A stretch of DNA of 64,000 nucleotides from Bradyrhizobium viridifuturi (GTDB lineage: Bacteria > Pseudomonadota > Alphaproteobacteria > Rhizobiales > Xanthobacteraceae): contig NZ_LGTB01000020.1 in NCBI RefSeq assembly GCF_001238275.1, forward strand, positions 62,001 through 126,000, given 5' to 3'. Positions 29,256 through 38,015 of the stretch are shown here, piece by piece. The translations under genes were made by a program, and so were the position numbers. How positions within the stretch are numbered: position 1 is the first letter of the stretch; the number at the start of each line of letters is the position of its first letter. Below the pieces are notes generated by a model. The model was given only the letters and a program-made list of their open reading frames with translations, ran no database searches and was not told the origin of the DNA.

Positions 29256-30437
29256 ATGTTCCGATGGCTGATCGGCACAATCGCGCTCAGCATAATGGCG
29301 ACCGGAGCGCAGGCGGCTGATCCCGTCGAGATCCATATCGGCTATCTCGGCCATGCCGGCGTGAAATCGACGCTCTCGCTGGTCGAACAGCCGGCCGACA
29401 ATGACGGCATCGCCGGCGCGCGCCTTGCGATCGAAGACAACAATACGACCGGAAAATTCCTCAACCAGCGCTTCGCGCTCGACGAGGTCAAGGTCAAGGA
29501 TAGCGACGACGTCGTCAAGGTCGCGACCGATCTCGCCGGCCACAGCGACTATATCATCACCGACCTGCCGGCCGACGCACTGCTCAAGGTCGCCGATGCA
29601 CTGCGCGACCGTGGCACCGTTCTGTTGAACGCGGGTGCGATCGACGACCGGCTGCGCGAGCAGGACTGCCGCGCCAACGTCATCCATGTCGCGCCGACCC
29701 GCTCGATGCTGGCGGACGCGCTCGGCCAGTATCTGGTCTGGAAGCAGTGGAAGCGCTGGCTTCTGGTGACAGGCTCGCATGATCAGGACAAACTCTACGC
29801 CGACGCGCTGCGCCGCGCGGCCACCCGTTTCGGCGCCAAGATCGTCCAGGAACGCACCTTCGAGGACACCGGCGGCGCGCGCCGGACGGATTCTGGCGTG
29901 ACGCTGATCCAGCGCCAGATGCCGGTATTCACGCAGCAGGCGCCGGCATACGACGTGCTGGTCGCCGCCGACGAGAGCGAGGTGTTCGCGAACTATCTGC
30001 CCTACCGGACCTGGGACCCGCGCCCGGTGGCGGGCTCGGCTGGCCTGGTGCCGACCAGCTGGGACGCGGCTCATGACCAATGGGGTGCGGTCCAGATCCA
30101 GAACCGCTTCGTCAAGCTGAACATGCGCCGCATGACGGCGCTCGACATGCAGGCCTGGACCGCTGCGCGCATGATCGGGGAAGCCACGTCCCGCACCAAT
30201 TCGGGGGATCCCAAGAAGGTCATCGCCTTCCTCAAGGGCAAGGATTTCTCGATCGCCGCCTTCAAGGGCACGCGACTGACCCTGCGAGACTGGAATTGGC
30301 AGCTCCGCCAGCCGATCCTGCTGGCCGATGGTCGTATGGTCGTTTCGGTCTCGCCGCAGGAAGGTTTCCTGCACCAAGTCTCCGAGCTCGACACGCTCGG
30401 TGTTGACCGGCCTGAAACGAAGTGCAAGCTGCAGTGA
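29256..30437 (+). CDS. lutA: PQQ-system ABC transporter substrate-binding protein (LutA-like)
   Basis: The 393-residue precursor has a signal peptide (about residues 1-20) and a branched-chain amino acid binding protein-like fold: VEIHIGYLGHAG, GARLAIEDNNTTGKF, then the inter-domain segment HVAPTRSMLADALGQYLVWKQWKRWLLVTG. It matches the family of binding proteins always found with PQQ alcohol dehydrogenase systems. In Methylorubrum extorquens the equivalent gene, lutA, belongs to the lanthanide uptake cluster, as I recall. GGGAGG precedes the start. It opens a tight five-gene operon to 33691. Lanthanide-related cargo is inferred, not shown. Confidence 0.8.
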   Translation: MFRWLIGTIALSIMATGAQAADPVEIHIGYLGHAGVKSTLSLVEQPADNDGIAGARLAIEDNNTTGKFLNQRFALDEVKVKDSDDVVKVATDLAGHSDYIITDLPADALLKVADALRDRGTVLLNAGAIDDRLREQDCRANVIHVAPTRSMLADALGQYLVWKQWKRWLLVTGSHDQDKLYADALRRAATRFGAKIVQERTFEDTGGARRTDSGVTLIQRQMPVFTQQAPAYDVLVAADESEVFANYLPYRTWDPRPVAGSAGLVPTSWDAAHDQWGAVQIQNRFVKLNMRRMTALDMQAWTAARMIGEATSRTNSGDPKKVIAFLKGKDFSIAAFKGTRLTLRDWNWQLRQPILLADGRMVVSVSPQEGFLHQVSELDTLGVDRPETKCKLQ

Positions 30438-30451
30438 GGGAGATGGAACGT

Positions 30452-31420
30452 ATGTGGTGCCGCTTTCTGTTGACCGGGATGCTGGTTTGGCTTGCCGCGG
30501 CACCGGCGTCCGCTTTCGTTGCCTATGTCTCCAACGAGAAGGGCAACACGGTCACGGTGATCGACACCGACAGCTGGACGGTGACCAAGACCATCAAGGT
30601 CGGGCAGCGGCCGCGCGGCATCGAGTTCTCGCGCGACGGCAAGTTCGTGATGGTCGCGGTCGGCGACGACGACACCATTCAGGTGATCGACACCAAGACC
30701 CAGGAGATTGTCGACACCCTGCCCTCCGGCCCCGACCCGGAACTGTTCACCCAGGATGCCGCCGGCAAGACCATGTATGTCGCCAACGAGAACGACAACA
30801 CGGTCACCGTGATCGATCTCGGGAAGCGCGCGCGGCTCGGCGACATTCAGGTCGGCGTTGAGCCCGAGGGCATGACCATCAGCCCGGACGGCAAGATCCT
30901 GATCAACACGTCCGAAACCACCAACATGGCGCATTTCATCGACACCACGACGCGCCAGATCGTCGCCAATGTGCTGGTCGATTCGCGGCCGCGCTTTGCC
31001 CAGTTCAAGCGCGACGGCTCCGAATTGTGGGTTTCCTCGGAGATCGGCGGCACGGTGTCGATCATCGATCCGGTCAAGCGCGAGGTGACCAGCAAGATCA
31101 CCTTCGACATTCCCGGCCTGCGCAACGAGGCGATCCAGCCCGTCGGCATCGGCATGACCAAGGACGGCAAGACCGCGTTCATCGCGCTCGGCCCCGCCAA
31201 CCGCGTCGCGGTGGTCGATGGCACGACCCACAAGGTCCTCAAATATCTGCTGGTCGGCCAGCGGGTCTGGCACATGGATTTCACCCCCGACGAGAAATAT
31301 CTGATGGTCACCAACGGCGTTTCGAACGACGTTTCGGTGATCGACGTCGCGGCCCAGAAGGTGATCAAGACCATTCAGGTCGGCGAACTGCCGTGGGGGA
31401 TCACGATCGCGCAGCCATGA
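30452..31420 (+). CDS. YVTN beta-propeller protein of the PQQ/lanthanide system
   Basis: The 322-residue exported protein has a signal peptide (residues 1-20) followed by seven or so YVTN-type blades, for example VAYVSNEKGNTVTVIDTDSWTV and MYVANENDNTVTVIDL. This is the propeller family that travels with PQQ-dependent catabolism genes; a similar protein is part of the lut cluster (lutB, from memory). ATG 30452 is favoured because GAGGGAG lies about ten bases upstream; ATG 30443 is possible. It lies 14 bases after the binding protein stop, and its stop overlaps the ATPase start by four bases. It works in the periplasm. Confidence 0.8.
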   Translation: MWCRFLLTGMLVWLAAAPASAFVAYVSNEKGNTVTVIDTDSWTVTKTIKVGQRPRGIEFSRDGKFVMVAVGDDDTIQVIDTKTQEIVDTLPSGPDPELFTQDAAGKTMYVANENDNTVTVIDLGKRARLGDIQVGVEPEGMTISPDGKILINTSETTNMAHFIDTTTRQIVANVLVDSRPRFAQFKRDGSELWVSSEIGGTVSIIDPVKREVTSKITFDIPGLRNEAIQPVGIGMTKDGKTAFIALGPANRVAVVDGTTHKVLKYLLVGQRVWHMDFTPDEKYLMVTNGVSNDVSVIDVAAQKVIKTIQVGELPWGITIAQP

Positions 31421-32232
31421 CCGCAACCGACACCCATATCGCGAGCCAGCCTTCGCCGGATGCAGCCACCGTAGCGGCCGTGCAACCGGCGCTGTCGATC
31501 GGCAATGTCAGCCACAGCTACGGTCCGCGGCGCGCGCTGATCGACGTCAATTTCACGGTTCAACCTGCGAGCTTCACCGCATTGCTCGGCCTCAACGGCG
31601 CCGGCAAGAGCACGTTGTTCTCGCTGGTGACGCGGCTGTTCGGCATTCAGAACGGCCAGATCAAGATCTTCGGCCACGACATCAGCCGGACGCCCGGCGA
31701 AGCGTTGCGGCTGATGGGCGTCGTGTTCCAGCCGCGCACGCTCGATCTCGATCTGTCGCTGACCCAGAACCTGCTCTATCACGCCGCGCTGCACGGCATC
31801 TCGCGGCGCGAAGCGCGGCTGCGCAGCGCCGAGGTGCTCAGCCGCATCGGACTTGCCGACCGCGCCGGCAGCAAGGTGCGCGACCTCTCGGGCGGCCAGA
31901 TGCGTCGGCTCGAGATCGCCCGCGCATTGCTGCATCGGCCAAGGCTGCTGCTGCTCGACGAAGCGACCGTCGGGCTCGATGTCAAGGCGCGCGCCGACAT
32001 TCTCGACCATGTCCGGCAGCTCGTCACCGAGCAGGGCATCGGCGTGCTCTGGGCGACGCATCTATTCGACGAGATCATGCCGGGCGACGACCTCGTGGTG
32101 CTGCACCAGGGCCGGATGCTGGCGCACGGCCCAATGTCGCGCGTGATCGCCGACGCCGGCGCGCAAGACGTCAACACCGCGTTCATGCGCCTGACTGGAA
32201 CGGCAACCCTCACCGGAAAACCGCCAACATGA
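31417..32232 (+). CDS. lutE: PQQ-system ABC transporter ATP-binding protein (LutE-like)
   Basis: The 271-residue ATPase has Walker A GLNGAGKST (residues 58-66), Q-loop VVFQPRTLDLDLS, signature LSGGQMRR, Walker B LLLLDEATVGLD and switch WATHLFDE. The ATG at 31417 overlaps the propeller stop, and its own end overlaps the permease start by four bases, so expression is coupled. It pairs with the ABC-2 permease next door. ABC-2 systems usually export, so the direction of transport in this importer-like set with a periplasmic binding protein is not settled by sequence. The lut name rests on cluster layout. Confidence 0.82.
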   Translation: MTATDTHIASQPSPDAATVAAVQPALSIGNVSHSYGPRRALIDVNFTVQPASFTALLGLNGAGKSTLFSLVTRLFGIQNGQIKIFGHDISRTPGEALRLMGVVFQPRTLDLDLSLTQNLLYHAALHGISRREARLRSAEVLSRIGLADRAGSKVRDLSGGQMRRLEIARALLHRPRLLLLDEATVGLDVKARADILDHVRQLVTEQGIGVLWATHLFDEIMPGDDLVVLHQGRMLAHGPMSRVIADAGAQDVNTAFMRLTGTATLTGKPPT

Positions 32233-33077
32233 GCAGCACGACGGCCACGCCCGAACGCAGCGGCTTCTTGGTGTCGGAATACATCGTCTGCCTGAACGGC
32301 ATCGTGTGGCGCGAGGCGCTGCGCTTCCTGCATCAGCGCGAGCGCTTCGTCTCGGCGCTGGTCAGGCCGCTGGTCTGGCTGTTCATCTTCGCAGCCGGCT
32401 TCCGCCAGGTGCTCGGCATCTCGATCATCCCGCCGTATGAGACCTACATCCTCTACGAGGTCTACATTGCGCCCGGCCTGATGGCGATGATCCAGCTGTT
32501 CAACGGCATGCAATCCTCGCTGTCGATGGTCTATGACCGCGAGATGGGCAACATGCGCACGCTGTTGGTGAGCCCGCTGCCGCGCGGCTATCTTTTGTTC
32601 TGCAAGCTGCTCGCCGGCACCGCGGTGTCGCTGCTGCAGGTCTACGCCTTCCTGCTGATCGCGTGGTTCTGGGACATCACGCCGCCGACCATCGGCTACC
32701 TCACCGTGCTTCCGGCGCTGGTGCTGTCGGGCCTGATGCTCGGCGCGCTGGGCATGCTGATCTCGGCCAGCATCAAGCAGCTGGAAAACTTCGCCGGGGT
32801 CATGAACTTTGTGATCTTCCCGATGTTCTTCGCATCGTCGGCCCTCTACCCGCTCTGGCGTGTGCAGGAAGGCAGCCCGATGCTGTATTATGTCTGCCAG
32901 TGCAATCCGTTCACGCATGCAGTGGAGCTGATCCGGTTTGCGCTCTACGGCAAGATGAACTGGGTTTCACTCGCGGTGGTCGGCGGCTGCACGGTGGTGT
33001 TCATGATCGGCGCGATCCTGGCTTACGATCCATCGCGCGGCCTGGTGCGCCGCGGACCCGGCGGAGGCGAGGCATGA
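32229..33077 (+). CDS. lutF: PQQ-system ABC-2 type permease (LutF-like)
   Basis: The 282-residue membrane protein has six hydrophobic spans in the ABC-2 pattern, with the characteristic loop SLSMVYDREMGNMRTLLVSPLPRGYLL and the late segment MNFVIFPMFFASSALYPLWRV. It is translationally coupled to the ATPase gene upstream and the small exported protein gene downstream by ATGA overlaps. With the ATPase and periplasmic binding protein it forms the PQQ-associated transporter, equivalent in position to lutF. Confidence 0.82.
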   Translation: MSSTTATPERSGFLVSEYIVCLNGIVWREALRFLHQRERFVSALVRPLVWLFIFAAGFRQVLGISIIPPYETYILYEVYIAPGLMAMIQLFNGMQSSLSMVYDREMGNMRTLLVSPLPRGYLLFCKLLAGTAVSLLQVYAFLLIAWFWDITPPTIGYLTVLPALVLSGLMLGALGMLISASIKQLENFAGVMNFVIFPMFFASSALYPLWRVQEGSPMLYYVCQCNPFTHAVELIRFALYGKMNWVSLAVVGGCTVVFMIGAILAYDPSRGLVRRGPGGGEA

Positions 33078-33691
33078 CGGGCTGGCGAACGGGACTTGGC
33101 GCGCTGCTCGCGATGGTTCTGTCGAGCCAGGCCGCATCGGCTGCGGACCCGCGTTACCCGGACTGGCCCTGCCAACAGGCCAAAGTGCCGGAGATCTCGC
33201 TGGCCGCGGTTTGGGCCGGGCCGCCGCTCGGCGACGCCGAGACCAAGTGGAGGGACGATCCGAAGATCAGCGTACTCGCGACCAAGCTCGCGGCGCGCCG
33301 GATTCCGCTGGAGGATGCGCAGAAGCAGATCACCGAATTCCTGCAGGCCGCCGCGGCCGACAAGGCCAATGCGGGGAAGCTGCTGTTCGCCGGCCTGTTC
33401 GATACGCTCAACGAGCAGCGCGCCTCGGTCATGAACGGGCTGGAGCGCGTGATGCGCAAGCAGCGCGAGGCCGCGGAGAAGATCCGCGATGACACGATCA
33501 AGCTGCAGGCACTGCAGGACGCCACGCCACCGGATCAGGCCAAGGTCGACGAGCTCGGCAACCAGCTGGTCTGGGAGACGCGGATCTTCGAGGACCGCGG
33601 ACGGGTGGTGAAATTCGTCTGCGAGGTGCCGACCACCATCGATCAACGGCTGTTTGCGCTCAGCCGCACCATCCAGCAGGAGCTGGATTGA
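33074..33691 (+). CDS. Exported protein, last gene of the PQQ ABC operon
   Basis: The 205-residue product has a signal peptide (residues 1-23) and a mature helical domain that begins DPRYPDWPCQQAKVPEISLAAVWAGPPLG. Two cysteines (about residues 33 and 192) could pair. Long charged helices at residues 110-160 suggest coiled-coil character. I do not know a biochemical role; proteins of this type are regularly the tail gene of PQQ ABC operons (a lutG-like position). The ATG at 33074 overlaps the permease stop. Confidence 0.7.
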   Translation: MTGWRTGLGALLAMVLSSQAASAADPRYPDWPCQQAKVPEISLAAVWAGPPLGDAETKWRDDPKISVLATKLAARRIPLEDAQKQITEFLQAAAADKANAGKLLFAGLFDTLNEQRASVMNGLERVMRKQREAAEKIRDDTIKLQALQDATPPDQAKVDELGNQLVWETRIFEDRGRVVKFVCEVPTTIDQRLFALSRTIQQELD

Positions 33692-33817
33692 GGCCTGCGA
33701 CCGATCGCCCCGGCAATCATTGACCTGTTCCCCAGGTGCTTCTTGACCACGGCGGTCCGGAACCAACCGCGCTCCTTGCTCGTTGTCTCCAACTATATCT
33801 GAAGTTGGGAGACCTCG

Positions 33818-34114
33818 ATGAGAGCAGCCAAGATCGTCATGACCAGCCTCGCCGTAGCGAGCCTGATCACCTCAGCGGCTTTGGCCCAGCAATCCATGTC
33901 GGGAATGGTCACCAAGATTGACCGACTGCGCAGCACCATCTCGATCCAGCAGACGCGGAGCGGCACGGTGGGCGCGACCGGCGCTGCGATTCAGGAATAC
34001 AAGGTGCCCAAAGGACAGTCGCTCGAACCCTTCCACGCCGGTGACAAGGTCACGTTCACCGCCTCGGACAGCGACGGCGGCAAGACCATCGACAAGCTCG
34101 ACAAGGAGAAATAA
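33818..34114 (+). CDS. Small periplasmic CusF-like protein
   Basis: The 98-residue protein has a signal peptide (about 23 residues) followed by a small beta-barrel-like domain: SGMVTKIDRLRSTISIQQ, IQEYKVPKGQ and HAGDKVTFTASDSDGGKTI. This resembles the CusF_Ec copper-binding domain. The Met/His/Trp copper ligands of CusF are not obvious here; only one His remains. A different metal or a structural role is therefore possible. It lies 126 bases after the PQQ ABC operon and convergent with the CXXCW gene. Confidence 0.6.
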   Translation: MRAAKIVMTSLAVASLITSAALAQQSMSGMVTKIDRLRSTISIQQTRSGTVGATGAAIQEYKVPKGQSLEPFHAGDKVTFTASDSDGGKTIDKLDKEK

Positions 34115-34151
34115 CGCGCTTGAGCGCTTTCCTGGCCGTGCGAGGACGGCG

Positions 34152-34706
34152 TCACTGCTCGCCCTCGCGCGGCTCGGGCTCAACGTGCGCCAGCGGCAGC
34201 TTGGCCCGTTCCCACCCGTCGGTTCCCTCGGGATACCACGCGACGTTGTGGTAGCCGTAGGACAGCACGCGCTTGGCCGCGTTCCACGACATCCAGCAAC
34301 TCTCCTGGCAATAGATTACGAGCAATCTTGCTTTGTCGTCGCCGGAGGCACGAGTCAGGCCGCGCCGCAGATAGTCCTCGGTTGAAGCGGCAAGCTTGCC
34401 GTAGCCCGTATCGGGTAGCCAGATGCTGCCCGGAATATCGCGATGCGGCCGCTCGCGCCACACCGTGCCGGCGGGCAGTTTCGGCTTAGGCGGGCGTGGC
34501 AGCACGTCGACGAAGGCACCGGACTTGTCGCGCCAGATCGCTGCCGCGTCCTCCGTCGTGAGCACGCGTGCGCCGGCGAGCGTGGCGGGCACGGGTGCGC
34601 GGTAATCCTCGGTGCGGTACCCCTCGGGCTCCGCAGGCTGGTCCTGCGCGCGGACAGGCGAAACGGCGACCACCAGCACCGCAAGCATGGCCGCGAGCCT
34701 GATCAT
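34152..34706 (-). CDS. PQQ-associated CXXCW-motif rhodanese-like protein
   Basis: The 184-residue exported protein has a signal peptide (residues 1-20), a rhodanese-like fold (GAFVDVLPRPPKPK; later NVAWYPEGTDGWERA) and the marker IYCQESCWMSWNAAKR, with Cys133, Cys137 and Trp138. It belongs to the family that occurs only with PQQ-dependent catabolism genes. Its start overlaps the stop of the XoxJ-like gene by four bases, so the two are translated together. A periplasmic sulfur or thiol-relay role is suggested by the SoxYZ-like and metallohydrolase genes across the divergent promoter. That role is inference. Confidence 0.8.
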   Translation of the reverse strand: MIRLAAMLAVLVVAVSPVRAQDQPAEPEGYRTEDYRAPVPATLAGARVLTTEDAAAIWRDKSGAFVDVLPRPPKPKLPAGTVWRERPHRDIPGSIWLPDTGYGKLAASTEDYLRRGLTRASGDDKARLLVIYCQESCWMSWNAAKRVLSYGYHNVAWYPEGTDGWERAKLPLAHVEPEPREGEQ

Positions 34707-35584
34707 GGCGACTTGGTTGCGGTCTCCGGCCCGATCGGACGGTCGTTCTCGTCGAGCAGCGGAACGCCGAAGTCGAGCAGGATCTTGTTGATCGCCGGCT
34801 GGTTATCCTGGATCAGGCGATTGAGTTGCCGCTTCCAGTTCTGGTCGGACCCGCGCACGCCCATGCCGATGCGATACACCAGCTTCGGTCCCGTGGTCTC
34901 CTTGACCAGCGGCGTGACATGCAGCGGCGGGTTCGCCTTCTTGGCATAAAAGCCCGCCATCGGCCCCCACAGGATGCCGGCGTCGATCTCGCCCTTTTCG
35001 AGATCGTTCATCATCGCCCCAGCCGAGGAATCGTAGCGCGTATCGATCATCAGCGGATAAGGCTTCGCGTTGCCCATCAGCCCGTTGATGGCCATGTTGG
35101 TCGCGGGCGGCGTCCCGGCGACGATGCCGATGTGCTTGCCCTTCAGCCGCTCATCCTCGAGAGTCGTGACCTCGTCCAATCCGCTGCCCGGCTTGGCGAC
35201 GATCGCATAGGCCGTGCGGTAATACGGATTGGTGCCCTGCGCGAGATCATCACCTTGCGGGAAACCCATGATCACGTCGCAGCGATGCGAGCCGAGGGTG
35301 ACCCGCACGAAGCCGGTCGCCTGCGGAAAATACATGTAATCGAGCTTTTTCTGCAGCTTCTCGGCGAAAAGCTCGCCGATCTTGTTCTCAAAGCCTTCGC
35401 CCTTGTCGTTCGAGAACGGCAGGTTGCGCGGATCGGCACAGATGCGGAGCACCTTGGGATCAACCAGCTCGATGGAGAGCTCGCCCTGCTCATTGACCTG
35501 CGCAAGCGCGATGTCACGGCCGGCGAGACAGGCGATAAAGCCGACAAGCGCAAACAGGACAGGACGGCATCCGACAACTCTCAT
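34703..35584 (-). CDS. xoxJ: Quinoprotein dehydrogenase-associated periplasmic binding protein (XoxJ-like)
   Basis: The 293-residue exported protein has a type II binding-protein fold: LRICADPRNLPFSNDKGEGFENKIGELFAEKLQK, then CDVIMGFPQGDDLAQGTNPYYRTAYAIV and GEIDAGILWGPMAGFYAKK. It fits the XoxJ/MoxJ family, periplasmic proteins needed to mature or activate PQQ methanol dehydrogenases. It is cotranscribed with the CXXCW gene. A second XoxJ-like gene lies at 49093. This copy is 11 kb from xoxF but inside the same island. Confidence 0.82.
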   Translation of the reverse strand: MRVVGCRPVLFALVGFIACLAGRDIALAQVNEQGELSIELVDPKVLRICADPRNLPFSNDKGEGFENKIGELFAEKLQKKLDYMYFPQATGFVRVTLGSHRCDVIMGFPQGDDLAQGTNPYYRTAYAIVAKPGSGLDEVTTLEDERLKGKHIGIVAGTPPATNMAINGLMGNAKPYPLMIDTRYDSSAGAMMNDLEKGEIDAGILWGPMAGFYAKKANPPLHVTPLVKETTGPKLVYRIGMGVRGSDQNWKRQLNRLIQDNQPAINKILLDFGVPLLDENDRPIGPETATKSP

Positions 35585-35751
35585 TACGCGGTCTCCTCTT
35601 GAGCAGACATGTCACCGTGGTCAAGCAATTGCCCGGCGCGCCATGACGTGCAACAGGGATAATGATCGCAACGGCGCCGCGTTGCTTGTTGCAGCGCAAA
35701 CGGACGCTGGACGACATCGTTCGCGCGTCCGGGAAAAACTGAGGCGGAAAC

Positions 35752-36677
35752 ATGGCTCATGCCGGTTCGGTGCTTGCGCTGCTCCTGATGCTTTGGGCGC
35801 CGACCATAGCGCGGGCGCAAGAGGCGGAATTGCCTGTGAGCGAAGTCGCCCCCGGAATCTTCGTTCACACCGGCGTCACCGCACTGATGACGCGCGAGAA
35901 CGAAGGCGCCATCGCCAATGTGGGGTTCGTGATCGGCGATAGCGCGGTCGCGTCATCGATACCGGCGGCAGCGTCCGCGAAGGGCGGCAATTGCTCGCCG
36001 CGGTGCGCAGCCATAGCGACAAGCCGATCCGCTACGTGATCAACACCCACGCGCATCCGGACCACAGCTTCGGTAACGCGGCATTCGTAGGCGACGGGAC
36101 CAGTTTTGTCGGCCACAAGGCCCTGCCCCGCGCGCTGGCGGTACGAGGACAATTCTATCTCGACGGATTTCGCCGGACCATGGGCGATGCGTTGATCGAC
36201 GAGGTCCGCATCATTCCACCGACCGTGCTGGTCGAGGACACGCTGAAGCTCGACCTCGGCGGACGGTCCCTCACCCTGAAGGCATGGCCCCCTGCCCACA
36301 GCGACAACGACCTCACCGTCTTCGATGAACGCAGCGGGACCCTGTTCGCCGGCGACATGGTGTTCCTTGAGCATATTCCCGTGGTCGACGGCAGCCTCAA
36401 GGGCTGGCTGCGTGCGCTGGACCAGCTCGCCGCGATTCCCGCCGAGCGCGCGGTTCCCGGTCACGGACCCGTGAGCGCATGGCCTGCGGCGCTCGCCGAT
36501 GAGCGGCGTTATCTCGAGACGCTGGCCGCGGACGTTCGTGCGCTGGTCAAAAGCGGCAAGCCGATCACGGATGCAGCGGAGCAGGCCGCGGCAGCCGAGC
36601 GGCCGCGCTGGCAATTGTTCGACGATTACAATGCCCGCAACGCAACTGCAGCATTCTCGGAAATTGAATGGGAGTAG
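35752..36677 (+). CDS. Quinoprotein-system zinc metallohydrolase, metallo-beta-lactamase fold (frameshifted)
   Basis: The first frame gives a signal peptide and GIFVHTGVTALMTRENEGAI. At 35952 one G is missing (GTCGCGTCATC in place of GTCGCGGTCATC), after which VIDTGGSVREG and the zinc motif NTHAHPDHSFGN follow in another frame, then AGDMVFLEHIP and AVPGHGPVSAW. With one base restored the protein is 308 residues. It matches the periplasmic metallohydrolase family (SoxH-related) found beside PQQ dehydrogenases. The next gene, a SoxYZ-like carrier, suggests a substrate bound to the carrier thiol. It is probably a sequencing deletion. Confidence 0.78.
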
Positions 36678-36720
36678 CTGTTGGTCCTATAATGGGCCAG
36701 CAGCATAGGATCTTGCGAAC

Positions 36721-37544
36721 ATGACCGGACATCGCGCCCGCCTGCTTTGCATCGCCAGCCTCGTTGCGATCGCGCTGGGCATACCGGCTGCGCCCGCGGC
36801 GGAGACCTATGATCCCTGGCCGGGCCTGGTCCAGGACATCTTCAGCAACCGTCCGATGAATGACGGCAACGATGTCATCGGCATCGAGATGCCGGTGCGC
36901 GCGGAAGACGCGGCGATCGTGCCGGTGACATTGCGCACCAAGCTGCAGCCCAGCGACAGCCGCCGCGTCGTTGCTATCACCTTGGTGATCGACGAGAACC
37001 CGGCGCCGATGGCCGCGAAATTCACGCTGGGGCCGGACGCCAACGTCACCGAGATATCGACCCGCGTCCGCGTCAACAACTACACCAACGTGCACGCGGT
37101 CGCGGAGCTCAGCGACGGCAAGCTCTATGTCAGCAAGGTTTACGTCAAGGCATCCGGCGGCTGCTCGGCACCGGCCGGCAAGAACGTCGAGGAAGCCAAG
37201 AACCGGCTCGGCCAGATGCGCTACCGGCAATTCACAAAGTCCGAACAGGGGCCGGCGACCAGCACGCGCGAAGCCAGATCATGATCGGGCACCCGAACAA
37301 TTCAGGCCTGCAGATGGACCAGGTCACGCAGCTCTATATCCCGGCCTTCTTCGTCAACGAGCTGCACATCTGGCAGGACGACAGTCCGGTGCTGGCGATG
37401 GAAGGCGGAATCTCGATTTCCGAGGACCCCAATATCCGCTTCACTTACGTCTCGAACGGCGCCAAGCACTTCCGTGCCGAAGCCAAGGACACCGACGGGC
37501 ACGTCTTCGAGCACGAATGGAAGGTCGAGAATCCCGGGACCTGA
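36721..37544 (+). CDS. SoxYZ-like fusion carrier protein of the quinoprotein system (frameshifted)
   Basis: The first 184 residues form an exported SoxY-like domain with a signal peptide and the carrier Cys148 in ASGGCSAPAGKN. At 37274-37275 a CCC run has lost one C; in the restored frame the chain goes on with a SoxZ-like domain, QMDQVTQLYIPAFFVNELHIW and HEWKVENPG, ending at 37544 (274 residues in all). Fused SoxY-SoxZ proteins of this type occur next to PQQ dehydrogenase genes. Known Sox carriers hold sulfur compounds on the Cys; the cargo here is unknown. Confidence 0.78.
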
Positions 37545-37569
37545 AGAGTACGCGATCCCGCGATCAACG

Positions 37570-37914
37570 CTAGAAACAGCGGACTTCGGCTTCGGCCTGG
37601 GCGCGCCTGAGGTCGTTGAGTGCGTTCGCGGCCTGCTCGGAAGAGCGGAACTGGCCGCCGAGATTGCCGCGCACCTGCGCCATGCTCAGCACCGTTTCGG
37701 CGGTGACGTAGCGATCATAGGGAATGATCGAGGCGACGATGTCGATCGAGCAGGAACATTGTTCGATCGACTGCCGGGATTCGCCATTGGCCTTCATGCA
37801 GCCGAACACATACTCCGCCCGCGCCGAGGTCGGATAGTCGTTGATCTCCTGAGCCCACGCGCCCATGGAAGTCCCGGCGAGCACCGCCAGGACGGCGACA
37901 ATCGGTCGTAGCAT
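37570..37914 (-). CDS. Small exported four-cysteine protein
   Basis: The 114-residue precursor has a signal peptide (MLRPIVAVLAVLAGTSMGAWA) and a mature part with FGCMKANG, IEQCSCSIDIV and a terminal VRCF, giving four cysteines that could form two disulfides or bind metal. I recognise the pattern from Rhizobiales methanol clusters but know no function. Start 37914 has AGGAG six bases upstream; ATG 37929 with AGAGGAAG is also possible. It is convergent with the SoxYZ-like gene and divergent from the second ABC transporter. Confidence 0.65.
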   Translation of the reverse strand: MLRPIVAVLAVLAGTSMGAWAQEINDYPTSARAEYVFGCMKANGESRQSIEQCSCSIDIVASIIPYDRYVTAETVLSMAQVRGNLGGQFRSSEQAANALNDLRRAQAEAEVRCF

Positions 37915-38015
37915 GCCAGCTCCTGCCATGGTCGTGCTTCCTCTTCTCTTCCCGCAAGCTATGCTATGGGTGTTGATCAGAAAAGAAAACATTCGGGGAA
38001 GTGGCTCAAGAAACG

